A stretch of DNA of 19,294 bases from TWA4 sp051879195 (GTDB lineage: Bacteria > Bacillota > Clostridia > Lachnospirales > Lachnospiraceae), in assembly GCA_051879195.1 (NCBI GenBank), contig JBJELO010000043.1, positions 1-19,294 on the forward strand. The letters are read 5' to 3'. Shown in pieces: positions 6,333-15,600 of the stretch (position 1 is its first letter; every line of letters begins with the position of its first letter). Both the position numbers and the translations under genes were made by a program. The notes beneath the pieces were generated by a model. The model had not been told where the DNA came from. It saw only the letters and a program-made list of their open reading frames with translations, and made no database searches.

Positions 6333-7218
6333 GGATTATATGAGAGATGATGTGCTGCGGCACAAATTAAATGAATTAACCCGGAAAACATTTGGCTTTG
6401 ACTTCGAAAGCTGGGTTGTCAACGGATATTTTGAGGGGGATTATATTCCTTATTCTTTTATAGAAGACGGGAGAATCATATCAAATGTTTCCGCAAACAG
6501 GATGCAGTTTGTTCAGAATGGGGTCCGGAAGGATTATATACAGATCGGGACTGTTATGACCGATGAATCATACAGACATCAGGGACTTGCCCGGAAATTG
6601 ATGGAACATGTCATCAGTCAGTATGAAAACAGATGTGACGGGATTTATTTATTCGGAGCTCTGAGTGCGCTGGATTTCTACCGGAAAATGGGATTTGAAG
6701 AAGGGCTGCAGTATCAGTATATATTGAAAGAAGAATATTGCGGCTTAAAAGAAGCATACAGCAAACCGGTTGGAGAACGAAAAGGATTTCAGCCCGTAGA
6801 CAGGCAGGACGAACAGATGAAGAGGAACTATATGGATGCCGTGAGAAAAAACGCTGTAAATGCCTCGCTGGAACAGATGAATAAATTCGGATTGCAGATG
6901 TTTTATACTGCAGATATGTCTGATGTATATTATGCGGAAGATATTGACTGTTTTGCCGTTATGGAAATGTGTGATGATACGCTGATTCTGCAGAGTGTTA
7001 TCAGTAAAGAAACAATTCCGTTGAAAGACATACTTGCGCGTATTGGTATGAAATACCGTTGTCTGACATCCGGTTTTGCACCCTGCGACGGGGATGCTTA
7101 TCTGTTTGATACTGCGGTTTATGACGGCGGAGAAGATTACCGGCTGTTTTACCGGGGAAAAGCACTGGAAAGTATTGAAAAAGAAAAACTGTTTTTCCCG
7201 CTGCTGTCACATGCGTAA
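6319..7218 (+). CDS. GNAT-family N-acetyltransferase
   Basis: The 299-residue protein starts at ATG 6319, with GGAGG at 6308-6312 inside the preceding gene. The acetyl-CoA binding motif A is clear: IGTVMTDESYRHQGLARKL (76-94), with R86-H-Q-G-L-A91 forming the pyrophosphate loop. ALSALDFYRKMGFEEG (about 115-130) is the usual motif B region. The fold ends near residue 137; residues 150-299 form a second part without a motif I recognise, possibly a second GNAT-like half or a substrate domain, as in Eis-like two-part enzymes. It would transfer an acetyl group from acetyl-CoA to an amine on an unknown substrate in the cytoplasm. It is coupled to the DUF2975-like membrane protein and ended by the terminator at 7283. 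Confidence 0.85.
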   Translation: MELIKDYMRDDVLRHKLNELTRKTFGFDFESWVVNGYFEGDYIPYSFIEDGRIISNVSANRMQFVQNGVRKDYIQIGTVMTDESYRHQGLARKLMEHVISQYENRCDGIYLFGALSALDFYRKMGFEEGLQYQYILKEEYCGLKEAYSKPVGERKGFQPVDRQDEQMKRNYMDAVRKNAVNASLEQMNKFGLQMFYTADMSDVYYAEDIDCFAVMEMCDDTLILQSVISKETIPLKDILARIGMKYRCLTSGFAPCDGDAYLFDTAVYDGGEDYRLFYRGKALESIEKEKLFFPLLSHA

Positions 7219-7282
7219 ATAAGTATTATATACGTAAATAAATATTGATTATGCATTTTGTGAACCGGCTTGTCCGGTACTG

Positions 7283-7313
7283 CCTCTCAGGACTATTGTT
7301 CTGAGAGGTTTTT
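7283..7313 (+). terminator. Strong terminator after the acetyltransferase
   Basis: CCTCTCAG (7283-7290) pairs perfectly with CTGAGAGG (7301-7308) around a ten-base loop, with TTTTT at 7309-7313. It closes the 5796-7218 operon. It shows that an open frame at 7270-7527, which starts at a TTG without ribosome site and reads through this hairpin, is not a gene. Confidence 0.9.
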
Positions 7314-7354
7314 GTATATTTTCACACAAAAATATGATATCATTATTTATAGCC

Positions 7355-7409
7355 AGACAAGAAATTACTGCAAAAGTTCAGTGGATCAGAATGCACTATT
7401 TTCTTGTCT
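7355..7409. repeat. 10-bp inverted repeat in the gene-free gap 7219-7572
   Basis: AGACAAGAAA (7355-7364) is repeated inverted as TTTCTTGTCT (7400-7409), 35 bases apart. Further on, AAACAGCTGTTT (about 7468-7479) is a perfect 12-base palindrome. Both lie upstream of the zinc protein gene and could be regulator sites. Apart from these and the terminator at 7283 I see nothing in this gap. Confidence 0.45.
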
Positions 7410-7572
7410 TGCTATACAGGACACGCGATTACTTATTCGGCTGAGTGTCGATTGTAATTTGAAGTTAAAACAGCTGTTTCCGAACGAACCTGATACAGCT
7501 GCTTTAGCTGAAATCATGCTCTGCTGAATAGTTACAGAAAATTATTATATTAAAACACAAAGGCGATAGGAT

Positions 7573-8397
7573 ATGGCAAAGCAGACAAAAGGATTTTGTA
7601 AATACTGTGGAAAAGAATATGCCAGAAGCGGGATGCTCCGTCATCTGGCGGCATGCAAAAATCGAAAAGCGAGGCTGGAAGCGGAAAAAGGAACGAAAAA
7701 ATGCGGATATTTCGAGGTGGTGATTTCAGGAAGATACAATAAAGACTACTGGTTGATCACAGAAGTGGATGAGAATGCCACATTAAAGGAACTGGATCGG
7801 TTTATTCGGGATATCTGGGTAGAATGCTGCGGACATCTCAGTGCATTCAACATCAATGGAATACAGTATGAATCGGTTCCCTGTACGGACCGCTTCTGGG
7901 GGCCGCCAGCCAAAAGCATGAATTATAAATTAAAATTTGTTTTCAAAGTGGGAGAAACCGTAACATATGAGTATGATTTTGGCTCAACAACGGAACTGAC
8001 GCTGCAGATACATGCTCATCGTACAGGCGACAGAAAAAAGGAAAAAATCACAATTCTGTCCAGAAATAATCCTCCGGAGATACTTTGCAGTCAATGCGGT
8101 AAAAATGCGGCACAATGGATTGATACCATGGCATATTACGATGAAGATCCATTCTGGTGTGAAGAATGCCTGCGTAAAGCACATATGGATGAAGAGAGTA
8201 CAGCAGAAGATGATGAAGCAGAGGCGTATGGTGATGAAATAGATGTACTGGAAGAATGTGATTATATTTTCGATACACTTTCACCGATATGCAATTCACC
8301 GAGAATGGGAGTCTGCGGATATGAAGGAAGCAGCTGTTACCCGGATCAGTTTGTGCCGGATGAAACAGGAAGCAGTCGTAATAAAAAGCAGTCGTAA
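7573..8397 (+). CDS. pRiA4b ORF-3-like (IS1096 passenger TnpR family) protein with two zinc sites
   Basis: The 274-residue protein has three parts. Residues 9-28 form a C2HC finger (C9-x2-C12, H24, C28). Residues about 45-160 match the plasmid pRiA4b ORF-3 fold (PF07929): ATLKELDRFIRDIWVECCGH, then FWGPPAKSMNYKLKF and VTYEYDFGSTTELTLQI. Residues 172-199 form a zinc ribbon (C172-x2-C175, C196-x2-C199). The tail is very acidic (about 205-235). Databases label this fold IS1096 passenger TnpR, but no transposon is adjacent and there is no resolvase motif, so that name should not be taken as function. The zinc sites suggest nucleic acid or protein binding. The ribosome site is weak (AAAGGCGATAGG). 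The stop codon lies inside a 16-bp tandem repeat. Confidence 0.75.
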   Translation: MAKQTKGFCKYCGKEYARSGMLRHLAACKNRKARLEAEKGTKKCGYFEVVISGRYNKDYWLITEVDENATLKELDRFIRDIWVECCGHLSAFNINGIQYESVPCTDRFWGPPAKSMNYKLKFVFKVGETVTYEYDFGSTTELTLQIHAHRTGDRKKEKITILSRNNPPEILCSQCGKNAAQWIDTMAYYDEDPFWCEECLRKAHMDEESTAEDDEAEAYGDEIDVLEECDYIFDTLSPICNSPRMGVCGYEGSSCYPDQFVPDETGSSRNKKQS

Positions 8398-8420
8398 TAA
8401 AAAGCAGTTGAAATAAAAAG
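8373..8420 (+). repeat. Three tandem 16-bp units spanning a stop codon
   Basis: The unit CAGTCGTAATAAAAAG occurs at 8373-8388 and exactly again at 8389-8404, then with two changes at 8405-8420; CAGCTGG follows. The TAA of the preceding gene (8395-8397) is in unit 2. Sixteen is not a multiple of three, so gain or loss of a unit shifts the frame near the end of that gene. Confidence 0.9.
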
Positions 8421-8494
8421 CAGCTGGAGAAGAAGCAGAGAAAACAGCAGCGGTCGGAACAAACAGTGGCTGCGGCAAATCAGGAGTGAATATT

Positions 8495-9436
8495 ATGCGT
8501 AAAATTGTATTTCTTGACGTAAAAACCATTGGAGAAGATATTGATCTGTCCGGTTTTGATGAACTGGGTGAGGTGGTGAAGTATGATTTTTCTTTGCCGG
8601 AGGAGGTTCCTGAACGGGTCCGTGATGCGGATGTGGTCGTGCTGAACAAGGTCCGGATCGATGAGCAGACGGTTGGTTCTGCCGAAAAACTGAAGCTGGT
8701 CTGCGTGACGGCCACCGGTACCAATAACCTGGATAAGGAATATCTGGAAAAGCGGGGAATTGCCTGGAGAAATGTGGCCGGTTACTCTACGGAATCGGTG
8801 GCTCAGCATACATTTGCCATGTTGTTTTACCTGCTGGAGAGACTGAGATATTATGATGATTACGTAAAAGAAGGCCATTATGTAAATGATACAATCTTTA
8901 CACATTTTGCGGAGCATTTTACGGAAATCAGCGGGAAAACCTGGGGAATTATCGGGCTCGGAGCCATCGGACGCAGAGTGGCGGACGTGGCGCGGGCTTT
9001 CGGCGCGCGGGTAATCTATTACTCCGCTTCAGGCCGCCCGGCTCAGGAGGGCTATGAGCAGGTGGATCTGGATACGCTGCTGGGAATTTCCGATATAATA
9101 TCCGTTCATGCACCTCTGAATGAATATACGCAGGGCCTTATGAATGCGGAGAAATTCCATAAAATGAAACCATCCTGCATTTTCCTGAATCTGGGCCGGG
9201 GTCCCATTGTGGTGGAGCAGGATCTGTATGAGGCGCTGAACACCGGTGAAATTGCGGCAGCCGGCCTTGATGTTCTGTGTGAAGAACCCATGAGCGCCGA
9301 CAATCCGCTGCTTCAGATTAAAGACAGCAGAAAGCTCCTGATCACTCCTCATATCGCATGGGCAAGTGTGGAAGCGAGAACGCGTCTGATGGAAATTGTG
9401 CGGGGACAGATCGCCGAATATGCGGCCTGCCCTTGA
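8495..9436 (+). CDS. D-2-hydroxyacid dehydrogenase (NAD-dependent)
   Basis: The 313-residue enzyme begins at ATG 8495; the GTG at 8486 overlaps the CAGGAG ribosome site itself and is rejected. The nucleotide-binding loop G154-L-G-A-I-G159 lies in the Rossmann domain (about 100-285). The catalytic set is complete: R235 in NLGRGP, E264 in CEEP and H286 in TPHIAW. Length fits the family (about 310-330). The enzyme would reduce a 2-keto acid to the D-hydroxy acid in the cytoplasm. The substrate cannot be fixed by eye; hydroxypyruvate (glycerate dehydrogenase-like) is one plausible choice. No own promoter was found; the tandem repeat at 8373-8420 lies just upstream, with no terminator, so it could be read from the zinc-protein gene. 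Confidence 0.88.
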   Translation: MRKIVFLDVKTIGEDIDLSGFDELGEVVKYDFSLPEEVPERVRDADVVVLNKVRIDEQTVGSAEKLKLVCVTATGTNNLDKEYLEKRGIAWRNVAGYSTESVAQHTFAMLFYLLERLRYYDDYVKEGHYVNDTIFTHFAEHFTEISGKTWGIIGLGAIGRRVADVARAFGARVIYYSASGRPAQEGYEQVDLDTLLGISDIISVHAPLNEYTQGLMNAEKFHKMKPSCIFLNLGRGPIVVEQDLYEALNTGEIAAAGLDVLCEEPMSADNPLLQIKDSRKLLITPHIAWASVEARTRLMEIVRGQIAEYAACP

Positions 9437-9461
9437 AATCAAAGGTGTTATCTAGTATAAT
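9433..9461 (+). promoter_or_regulatory. Probable pgi promoter
   Basis: TTGAAA (9433-9438), a 17-base spacer and TATAAT (9456-9461). The -35 box overlaps the stop codon of the dehydrogenase gene. Transcription would start near 9468, giving a leader of about 165 bases. That leader contains an imperfect CCG-TCT/AGA-CGG hairpin near 9522-9537 followed by ATTTT, too weak to call a terminator. Confidence 0.65.
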
Positions 9462-9633
9462 AATCGTTAATCATTAATTGCTGTTATTTCAGGGACCGCA
9501 GAGTAAAACAGGTTTATAAAACCGGTCTTCAGAACGGATTTTCAAACAAATTTTATTATTTTCTGCTCCCCCTGTCTCTGAGATAAGCAGTCCTATTAAA
9601 GATAAAATCATAGTGAATAAGGAGGAATCTTCT

Positions 9634-11217
9634 ATGGTTTCATGGAACAATCTGGATACGTTGACGTCTTTTAAGGAACTTACCGAATTAAAAGACCGCG
9701 TAAACCTTGTGGAGGCAATGACAGGTGAGAATGGTGCTGATCGTGTGAACCGCTACAGCGTGCCCATGGGCAGCGGTCTTGTTTACAATTATGCGGCAAA
9801 GCAGGTGGATGACAAGGTTCTGGAAGCACTTGCTGCTCTGGCTGATGAAGCTCAGCTTGCTGAAAAGTATGAAGCTCTTTACAATGGTGAAGTGATCAAT
9901 ACCGGTGAGAAACGTCTCGTTCTGCATCAGCTGTGCCGCGGACAGCTGGGCAATCCCGTTGTAGCTGACGGTGTGGACAAGCGCGATTTCTATCTGGGTG
10001 AACAGAAGAAGATCACTGATTTTGCCAATAAAGTTCATTCCGGCGAGATTACCAACGCAGCCGGCGAGAAGTTTACAACCGTTGTACAGATCGGTATCGG
10101 CGGAAGTGACCTGGGCCCCCGTGCTTTATACATCGCTCTTGAAAACTGGGCAAAAGTGAACAATACTCTTAAGATGGAAGCGAAATTCATCAGCAACGTA
10201 GATCCTGATGATGCGGCAGCCGTACTGAACTCCATCGACGTATCACGTTCTATTTTCGTACTGGTATCCAAGTCCGGAACCACTCTGGAGACATTGACCA
10301 ACGAATCTTTCGTTAAAGATGCTCTGCAGAAGGCAGGTCTTGATCCTTCCAGACATATGATCGCCGTAACCAGTGAGACTTCTCCTCTGGCAAAGAGCAG
10401 CGATTATCTGGCAGCTTTCTTCATGGATGATTATATCGGCGGACGTTACTCCTCCAGTTCAGGTGTAGGCGGTGCAGTTCTGTCGCTGGCATTCGGTCCT
10501 GAAGTATTTGAACGGATTCTTGCAGGTGCAGCAGAAGAGGATAAGCTTGCGACAAATAAGGATATGCTGAAAAACCCTGCCATGCTGGATGCCATGATCG
10601 GCATTTACGAACGCAACGTACAGGGATATCCCTGTACAGCAGTACTGCCTTACTCTCAGGCACTGAGCCGTTTCCCCGCTCATCTGCAGCAGCTGGATAT
10701 GGAATCCAACGGTAAGAGTGTTAATCGTTTTGGTGAGCCCGTGGACTACCCTACCGGTCCCATCATCTTCGGTGAACCCGGTACCAACGGACAGCATTCT
10801 TTCTATCAGTTGCTGCATCAGGGAACCGATATCGTTCCTCTGCAGTTCATCGGATTCAGAAACAGCCAGATCGGAACAGATGTGGATATTCAGGGCAGCA
10901 CCAGCCAGCAGAAACTCTGTGCCAACGTAGCAGCTCAGATTGTTGCATTTGCATGCGGTAAGAAAGATGAGAACAGCAACAAGAGTTTTGCAGGCGGACG
11001 TCCCTCCAGCATCATCATCGGTGATCAGCTGACACCCGAATCTCTCGGCTCCCTGCTGGCTCATTTCGAGAATAAGGTAATGTTCCAGGGCTTTGTATGG
11101 AACATCAACAGCTTCGACCAGGAAGGCGTACAGCTGGGCAAGGTTCTGGCAAAACGCGTACTGGCTCATGAAACTGACGGTGCACTGAAGGTGTTCAGCG
11201 ACTTACTGAATATTTAA
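9634..11217 (+). CDS. pgi: Glucose-6-phosphate isomerase
   Basis: The 527-residue enzyme interconverts glucose 6-phosphate and fructose 6-phosphate in glycolysis and gluconeogenesis. ATG 9634 has AAGGAGG at 9619-9625; an upstream GTG at 9613 overlaps that site and is rejected. Sugar-phosphate binding motifs are GIGGSDLGPRAL (154-165) and SKSGTT (212-217). Catalytic residues are E357 in MESNGK, H388 in EPGTNGQHSF and K503 in QLGKVLAKR. GGRYSSSSGVGG is also typical. Length fits the large bacterial form. Codon use is strongly biased to CGT, GGT, AAC and CTG, as expected for a highly expressed gene. It has its own promoter (9433) and terminator (11310), so it appears monocistronic. Confidence 0.97.
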   Translation: MVSWNNLDTLTSFKELTELKDRVNLVEAMTGENGADRVNRYSVPMGSGLVYNYAAKQVDDKVLEALAALADEAQLAEKYEALYNGEVINTGEKRLVLHQLCRGQLGNPVVADGVDKRDFYLGEQKKITDFANKVHSGEITNAAGEKFTTVVQIGIGGSDLGPRALYIALENWAKVNNTLKMEAKFISNVDPDDAAAVLNSIDVSRSIFVLVSKSGTTLETLTNESFVKDALQKAGLDPSRHMIAVTSETSPLAKSSDYLAAFFMDDYIGGRYSSSSGVGGAVLSLAFGPEVFERILAGAAEEDKLATNKDMLKNPAMLDAMIGIYERNVQGYPCTAVLPYSQALSRFPAHLQQLDMESNGKSVNRFGEPVDYPTGPIIFGEPGTNGQHSFYQLLHQGTDIVPLQFIGFRNSQIGTDVDIQGSTSQQKLCANVAAQIVAFACGKKDENSNKSFAGGRPSSIIIGDQLTPESLGSLLAHFENKVMFQGFVWNINSFDQEGVQLGKVLAKRVLAHETDGALKVFSDLLNI

Positions 11218-11309
11218 GAACAACATGATTTGATAATCTGCGGGTGGATTGCCGGATCTGATTTCAGCAGAATGACTGCATGAAGGAAACGGCGGCTGCC
11301 CGGAACGTG

Positions 11310-11354
11310 AACAGGCCGTGACAGATGATGAATGCATCTGCCATGGCCTGTTTT
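11310..11354 (+). terminator. Terminator after pgi
   Basis: AACAGGCC (11310-11317) pairs with GGCCTGTT (11345-11352), with an inner CAGATG/CATCTG stem (11322-11327 with 11335-11340) and TTTT at 11351-11354. It lies 92 bases beyond the pgi stop. Confidence 0.75.
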
Positions 11355-11437
11355 GGAGTGGGAGATGTTTACCAGACGGCTGGGGATCTGAAGAAAGCGG
11401 AGAAGGTCTGAACTGTAAGTTTCTTTTTTAACAATGA

Positions 11438-11466
11438 TAGACAGAACTATGTTTTCGTGATAAAAT
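11438..11466 (+). promoter_or_regulatory. Probable promoter of the short-chain dehydrogenase gene
   Basis: TAGACA (11438-11443), a 17-base spacer, then TG-A-TAAAAT (TG at 11458-11459, -10 at 11461-11466): an extended -10 promoter. The leader to ATG 11563 would be about 90 bases. Confidence 0.55.
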
Positions 11467-11562
11467 TTTAAACATCGGAATGGTGATTTGGGAAAACAGA
11501 TAATATATAAAAATTTTGCATCTGCCTTTATCATGCAGGTGAAATACAGGAGGTTTTTAATT

Positions 11563-12366
11563 ATGGACAGATTAAAAGGAAAAGTTGCAATTGTTACAGG
11601 TTCTACCAGTGGTATCGGCGTCGGTATTGCCAGATTATATGCAGCAGAAGGTGCTAAGGTGGTGATTTGCGGACGCAGAAAAGAAAAAGGACAGGCTGTT
11701 GTGGACAGCATCGCAGCAGAAGGCGGAGAAGCGTGGTATCATTTTATGGATATGACCGATATCTCCAGTGTGGAAGCGCTGATTGCCGACACTGCTGAGA
11801 AATATGGCAAGATAGACATTCTGGTTAATAATGCAGCCAATGTTGGTTTGAAGGATGGTCGTGTGGACGAACTGACTCTGGAGATGTGGGATGCTATCTT
11901 CCAGAGCGATATGCGCGGTACTTTCTTTATGACCAAATGTGTCATCCCCTATATGCAGAAGAACGCAAATGGTGGTTCCATCATCAATATCGGTTCCATG
12001 GCTTCCTGCAGCGGTGACCTGGGGTCTACAGCTTACGCATGCGCAAAGGCAGGCGTTGATATGCTGACTAAATATACAGCTCTGCAGTACGGTAAGCAGA
12101 ATATCCGCTGCAATTGCGTACGTCCCGGTCTGATTGTTACTCCTGAGAACGAGGCCCGTGTACCTCAGGCTCTGAAAGACATTTTCATGAGCAACATCAT
12201 GGTAAACCGTTACGGCTGCCCTGAAGATATCGGACATATGTGTGTATATCTGGGTTCCGATGAAGCTGCTTACGTAACCGGTCAGGTTGTCAATGTGGAC
12301 GGCGGTCTGAATTCTCATGTTTCAACTGTTGCTCAGTTCAAGGAACTGAATTCCCGTACATGGTAA
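11563..12366 (+). CDS. Short-chain dehydrogenase/reductase (SDR family, classical type)
   Basis: The 267-residue protein starts at ATG 11563 with CAGGAGGT nine bases upstream. An earlier in-frame TTG at 11488 is within the leader and has no ribosome site. The cofactor motif is TGSTSGIG (12-19), followed by the NNAA motif (89-92). The catalytic triad is S145, Y158 and K162 (YACAK), with the usual 13-residue Ser-Tyr spacing. The C-terminal DEAAYVTGQVVNVDGG is standard. R38-R39 after the second strand (CGRRKEKG) suggests NADP(H) preference. It would oxidise an alcohol or reduce a ketone. Sugar alcohols, hydroxysteroids and 3-oxoacyl groups are all handled by relatives, and substrate cannot be told from sequence. 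It stands alone between its own promoter and terminator. Its codon use resembles that of pgi, suggesting high expression. Confidence 0.88.
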   Translation: MDRLKGKVAIVTGSTSGIGVGIARLYAAEGAKVVICGRRKEKGQAVVDSIAAEGGEAWYHFMDMTDISSVEALIADTAEKYGKIDILVNNAANVGLKDGRVDELTLEMWDAIFQSDMRGTFFMTKCVIPYMQKNANGGSIINIGSMASCSGDLGSTAYACAKAGVDMLTKYTALQYGKQNIRCNCVRPGLIVTPENEARVPQALKDIFMSNIMVNRYGCPEDIGHMCVYLGSDEAAYVTGQVVNVDGGLNSHVSTVAQFKELNSRTW

Positions 12367-12448
12367 TTCCTGTTTCAGGAGTTGGAATATGAATTCGCTG
12401 AAACAATACAGCGGAATTGAAAACTGAATATTGTATGTGATTGTCCTG

Positions 12449-12478
12449 CGCCCCGTGGAGATTCCGACGGGGCGTTTT
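12449..12478 (+). terminator. Terminator after the short-chain dehydrogenase
   Basis: CGCCCCGT (12449-12456) pairs with ACGGGGCG (12467-12474), loop of ten bases, TTTT at 12475-12478. Confidence 0.88.
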
Positions 12479-12507
12479 CCGATGAAACGCGGCAGGACAT
12501 CTATGTG

Positions 12508-12536
12508 TTGAAGGTTCAGGTTAAATGTGATATTCT
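12508..12536 (+). promoter_or_regulatory. Probable promoter of the SNF2 helicase gene
   Basis: TTGAAG (12508-12513), a 17-base spacer and TG-A-TATTCT (-10 at 12531-12536, extended by TG at 12528-12529). It lies just past the preceding terminator and about 100 bases ahead of ATG 12636. Confidence 0.55.
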
Positions 12537-12635
12537 GAAAAACAAAGTAACTGTTCAGAGCCAACCTCGAAAACACATCTGTACAAATCTGCCTGGATCT
12601 GAACGGTTAAAAAATTTGAGAAAGCAGGAAAAGTC

Positions 12636-15600
12636 ATGGGAGAACGCAGGCGAAGAGTAGAAGCACAGAAAACAGAGGCACCAAAAACAGAAGTACAGAA
12701 AAATGTCCGAACCGGTACACAGGAGTATTCTCTTTTAGGGGAGTCCTGGGCTGATACATCACAGGCAGTCGGCAATAAAGCTTCCGATGGGATGGAAAAA
12801 CTGGAGAACTATAAGTTTTTCGATGCTGACAGGATTGAAAAGTCAATGAAGATTTCGAAGCGCGTGATGGATAGAGGAAGAAAACTGAGGACACAGGGAT
12901 TGGTGAGAATCTCGGGGATCTCGGCCGGATTTGAGGCCTATTCAGGAGACAGGCTGCTTCAGGTGGATGCTGTCGGACAGGAATCCGAAGATCCGGAGAC
13001 TGAATTTCCCATGCGTATGATATTTTCACGTACGGAGCTGGTCAGCAGATCATGCAATTGCCCTGCCTGCAGCAGAAGTTACTGGAACTGGTCAGGGAGG
13101 GGAGACATTGATTGCGGCTATATGGCGGCCATGGCCGGCATTATGGTAGATTATCTGAAGACACACAGTCCTGCGGACGCAACGGACCAGAAAGGTATGG
13201 CATTGATTTATGCTTTTCGTGAAAAACGGGAAAATATGCTGCTGTCCGGCGGGGAGGCAAAGCAGGAGAGCCTGAAGCTGCTCCCGAGACTGACCAGAAC
13301 GGATGAAGGGCTGTCTCTCTCATTTCGTGTGGGAAGCGGCAGAATGTTTGTAGTAAAAAAGCTGGATGAATTTTGTGATCATGTGAAGAATTCCGCCACA
13401 GCTGTTTACGGAAGTTCCACGGAGCTCAACCATAATCTGAACAATTTTACGGACGATGCGAAAAAATGGATTACTTATCTGAATCAGATCGTACGTGAGG
13501 AAGAGCAGTTTAACCGGAGAATCCAGGAGTCCCGTTATTATTACGGATACAAGAAAGAAAGCGTGGGGAGTTCTCTGAATCTTTTTGGATGGCGCCTCGA
13601 TCAGTTTTATGATCATCTGGGAGAGGAAGGGGTTGAATATGAGGATAAACGGAACGGGAAGAGAAAATCGGTTCTGCATTGCGGCATTCACAATCCCGAA
13701 ATCAGTATGCAGATTCAGGAAAATCGTCTGGATAAAATAAAGGGATTTCATGGTGTTCATGTCACAGGAACTTTGCCGGAGCTGTTTTACGGTATGAATT
13801 CCGCATATTATGTGGACGAAGATCATCTGTACAGGACGGAGCCGGGATTTCTGGAGAGGGTTGAACCGCTGGCGAAGCTGTCGGGGGAATCGTATGGAGA
13901 GAGGTTTTCTTTCGATGTGGGCAGGAATCATCTGGCGGAGTTCTATTACCGGATTCTGCCTCAGCTGCAGGATATCGTGAAGATTCAGGAAACAAAACCG
14001 GAGATATTCCATTCTTACCTGCCGCCGGAGGTGTATTTTATCTTCTATCTCGATGCGGAAAATGATAATTTTACATGTAAAATTCACGCCGTATATGGTG
14101 ACCGGGAGGCCGAGGTGCTGGATGTACTGTCTCCCGGTCATGAGGGAATGCTGGAACCTTTTCGGGATAAAGAAAGAGAAAGTGAGATTCTGTATCTGAC
14201 CAGCAAATGGTTTCCTGAGCCGGATTTTGAAAAAGGTGAGCTGCACTGCGGTCATGATGAGGAAATCATGTACCGGGTCATGGAAAGCGGTACAACAGCA
14301 TTGATGGAACTGGGTGAAGTCCGGTGTACGAAACGTTTCCGGGAACAGCATGTGGTGAGAAAGGTGAAAGTATCGGTAGGAGTGTCCGTGTCAAACGGAC
14401 TTCTGGACCTGGACATTGCCACGGAAGATATTTCACCGAAAGAGCTGCTGGATATTCTGAAAAGCTACCGCGCCAAGAAGAAATATTACCGCCTGAAATC
14501 AGGCGAATTTCTTGACATGGAGGATAATTCTCTGGAGATGCTTTCGGAGATGATGGAATCGCTTCATCTGTCGCCGAAGGAATTTATCAAAGGAAAGATG
14601 CATCTTCCCGTGTACAGGACACTGTATCTTGATAAGATGCTGGAGGAAAATGATGCTGTTTACAGCCACAGGGACAGTCATTTCCGGGAGATTGTCAAAG
14701 AATTCAAGACGGTCAATGATGCCGATTTTGAAGTGCCGGAAAGCCTTTCGAAGATTATGCGTAAGTACCAGAAGAACGGTTTTAAGTGGCTGCGCACGCT
14801 GGAAAGCTGGAAATTCGGAGGGATTCTGGCTGATGACATGGGTCTGGGCAAGACCCTGCAGATGATCGCGGTGCTGCTGGCGGCAAAGCAGGAAGGAAAG
14901 CCGGGAACAGCGCTGGTGGTGACGCCGGCTTCACTGGTATTTAACTGGGGAGAGGAATTTGCGCGTTTTGCGCCGGAGCTTTCCGTGACGCTGGTGACGG
15001 GAACGCAGGAAGAGCGCAGGCGGAAAATCGAAGCCTGTGAAGAATGTGATGTTCTGGTGACTTCCTATGATCTGCTGAAGCGGGATATCGCGCTTTACGA
15101 AGGAAAAACATTTGCCTGTGAAGTGATCGATGAAGCGCAGTACATCAAAAATCACACCACGGCAGCAGCGAAAGCGGTGAAAGTAATCAGCAGCGAGATC
15201 CGTTTTGCGCTGACAGGAACTCCCATCGAAAACCGTCTCAGCGAGCTGTGGAGCATTTTCGATTATCTGATGCCCGGATTCCTCTACGGCTATGACGTAT
15301 TTAAAAAGGAAATAGAAACACCCATTGTCAAAAACAAGGATGAAGAGGCTATGAAGCGGCTTCAGAAGATGACGTCTCCCTTTATTCTGCGCAGATTGAA
15401 GGAAAATGTACTGAAAGATCTGCCGGACAAGCTGGAGGAAAGCCGTTACGTACAGTTTGGCGCTGCCCAGCAGAAACTGTATGACGGGCAGGTCCTTCAC
15501 ATGCAGGAGCAGATTGCAAAGCAGGATGAATCGGAATTCAATAAGAACAAGCTGCAGATTCTGGCGGAACTGACCAGACTGCGCCAGATCTGCTGCGATC

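Noticed and set aside
7270..7527. An 85-codon open frame starting with TTG
   Set aside because: It reads through a perfect terminator at 7283-7313 and has no ribosome site or recognisable family.
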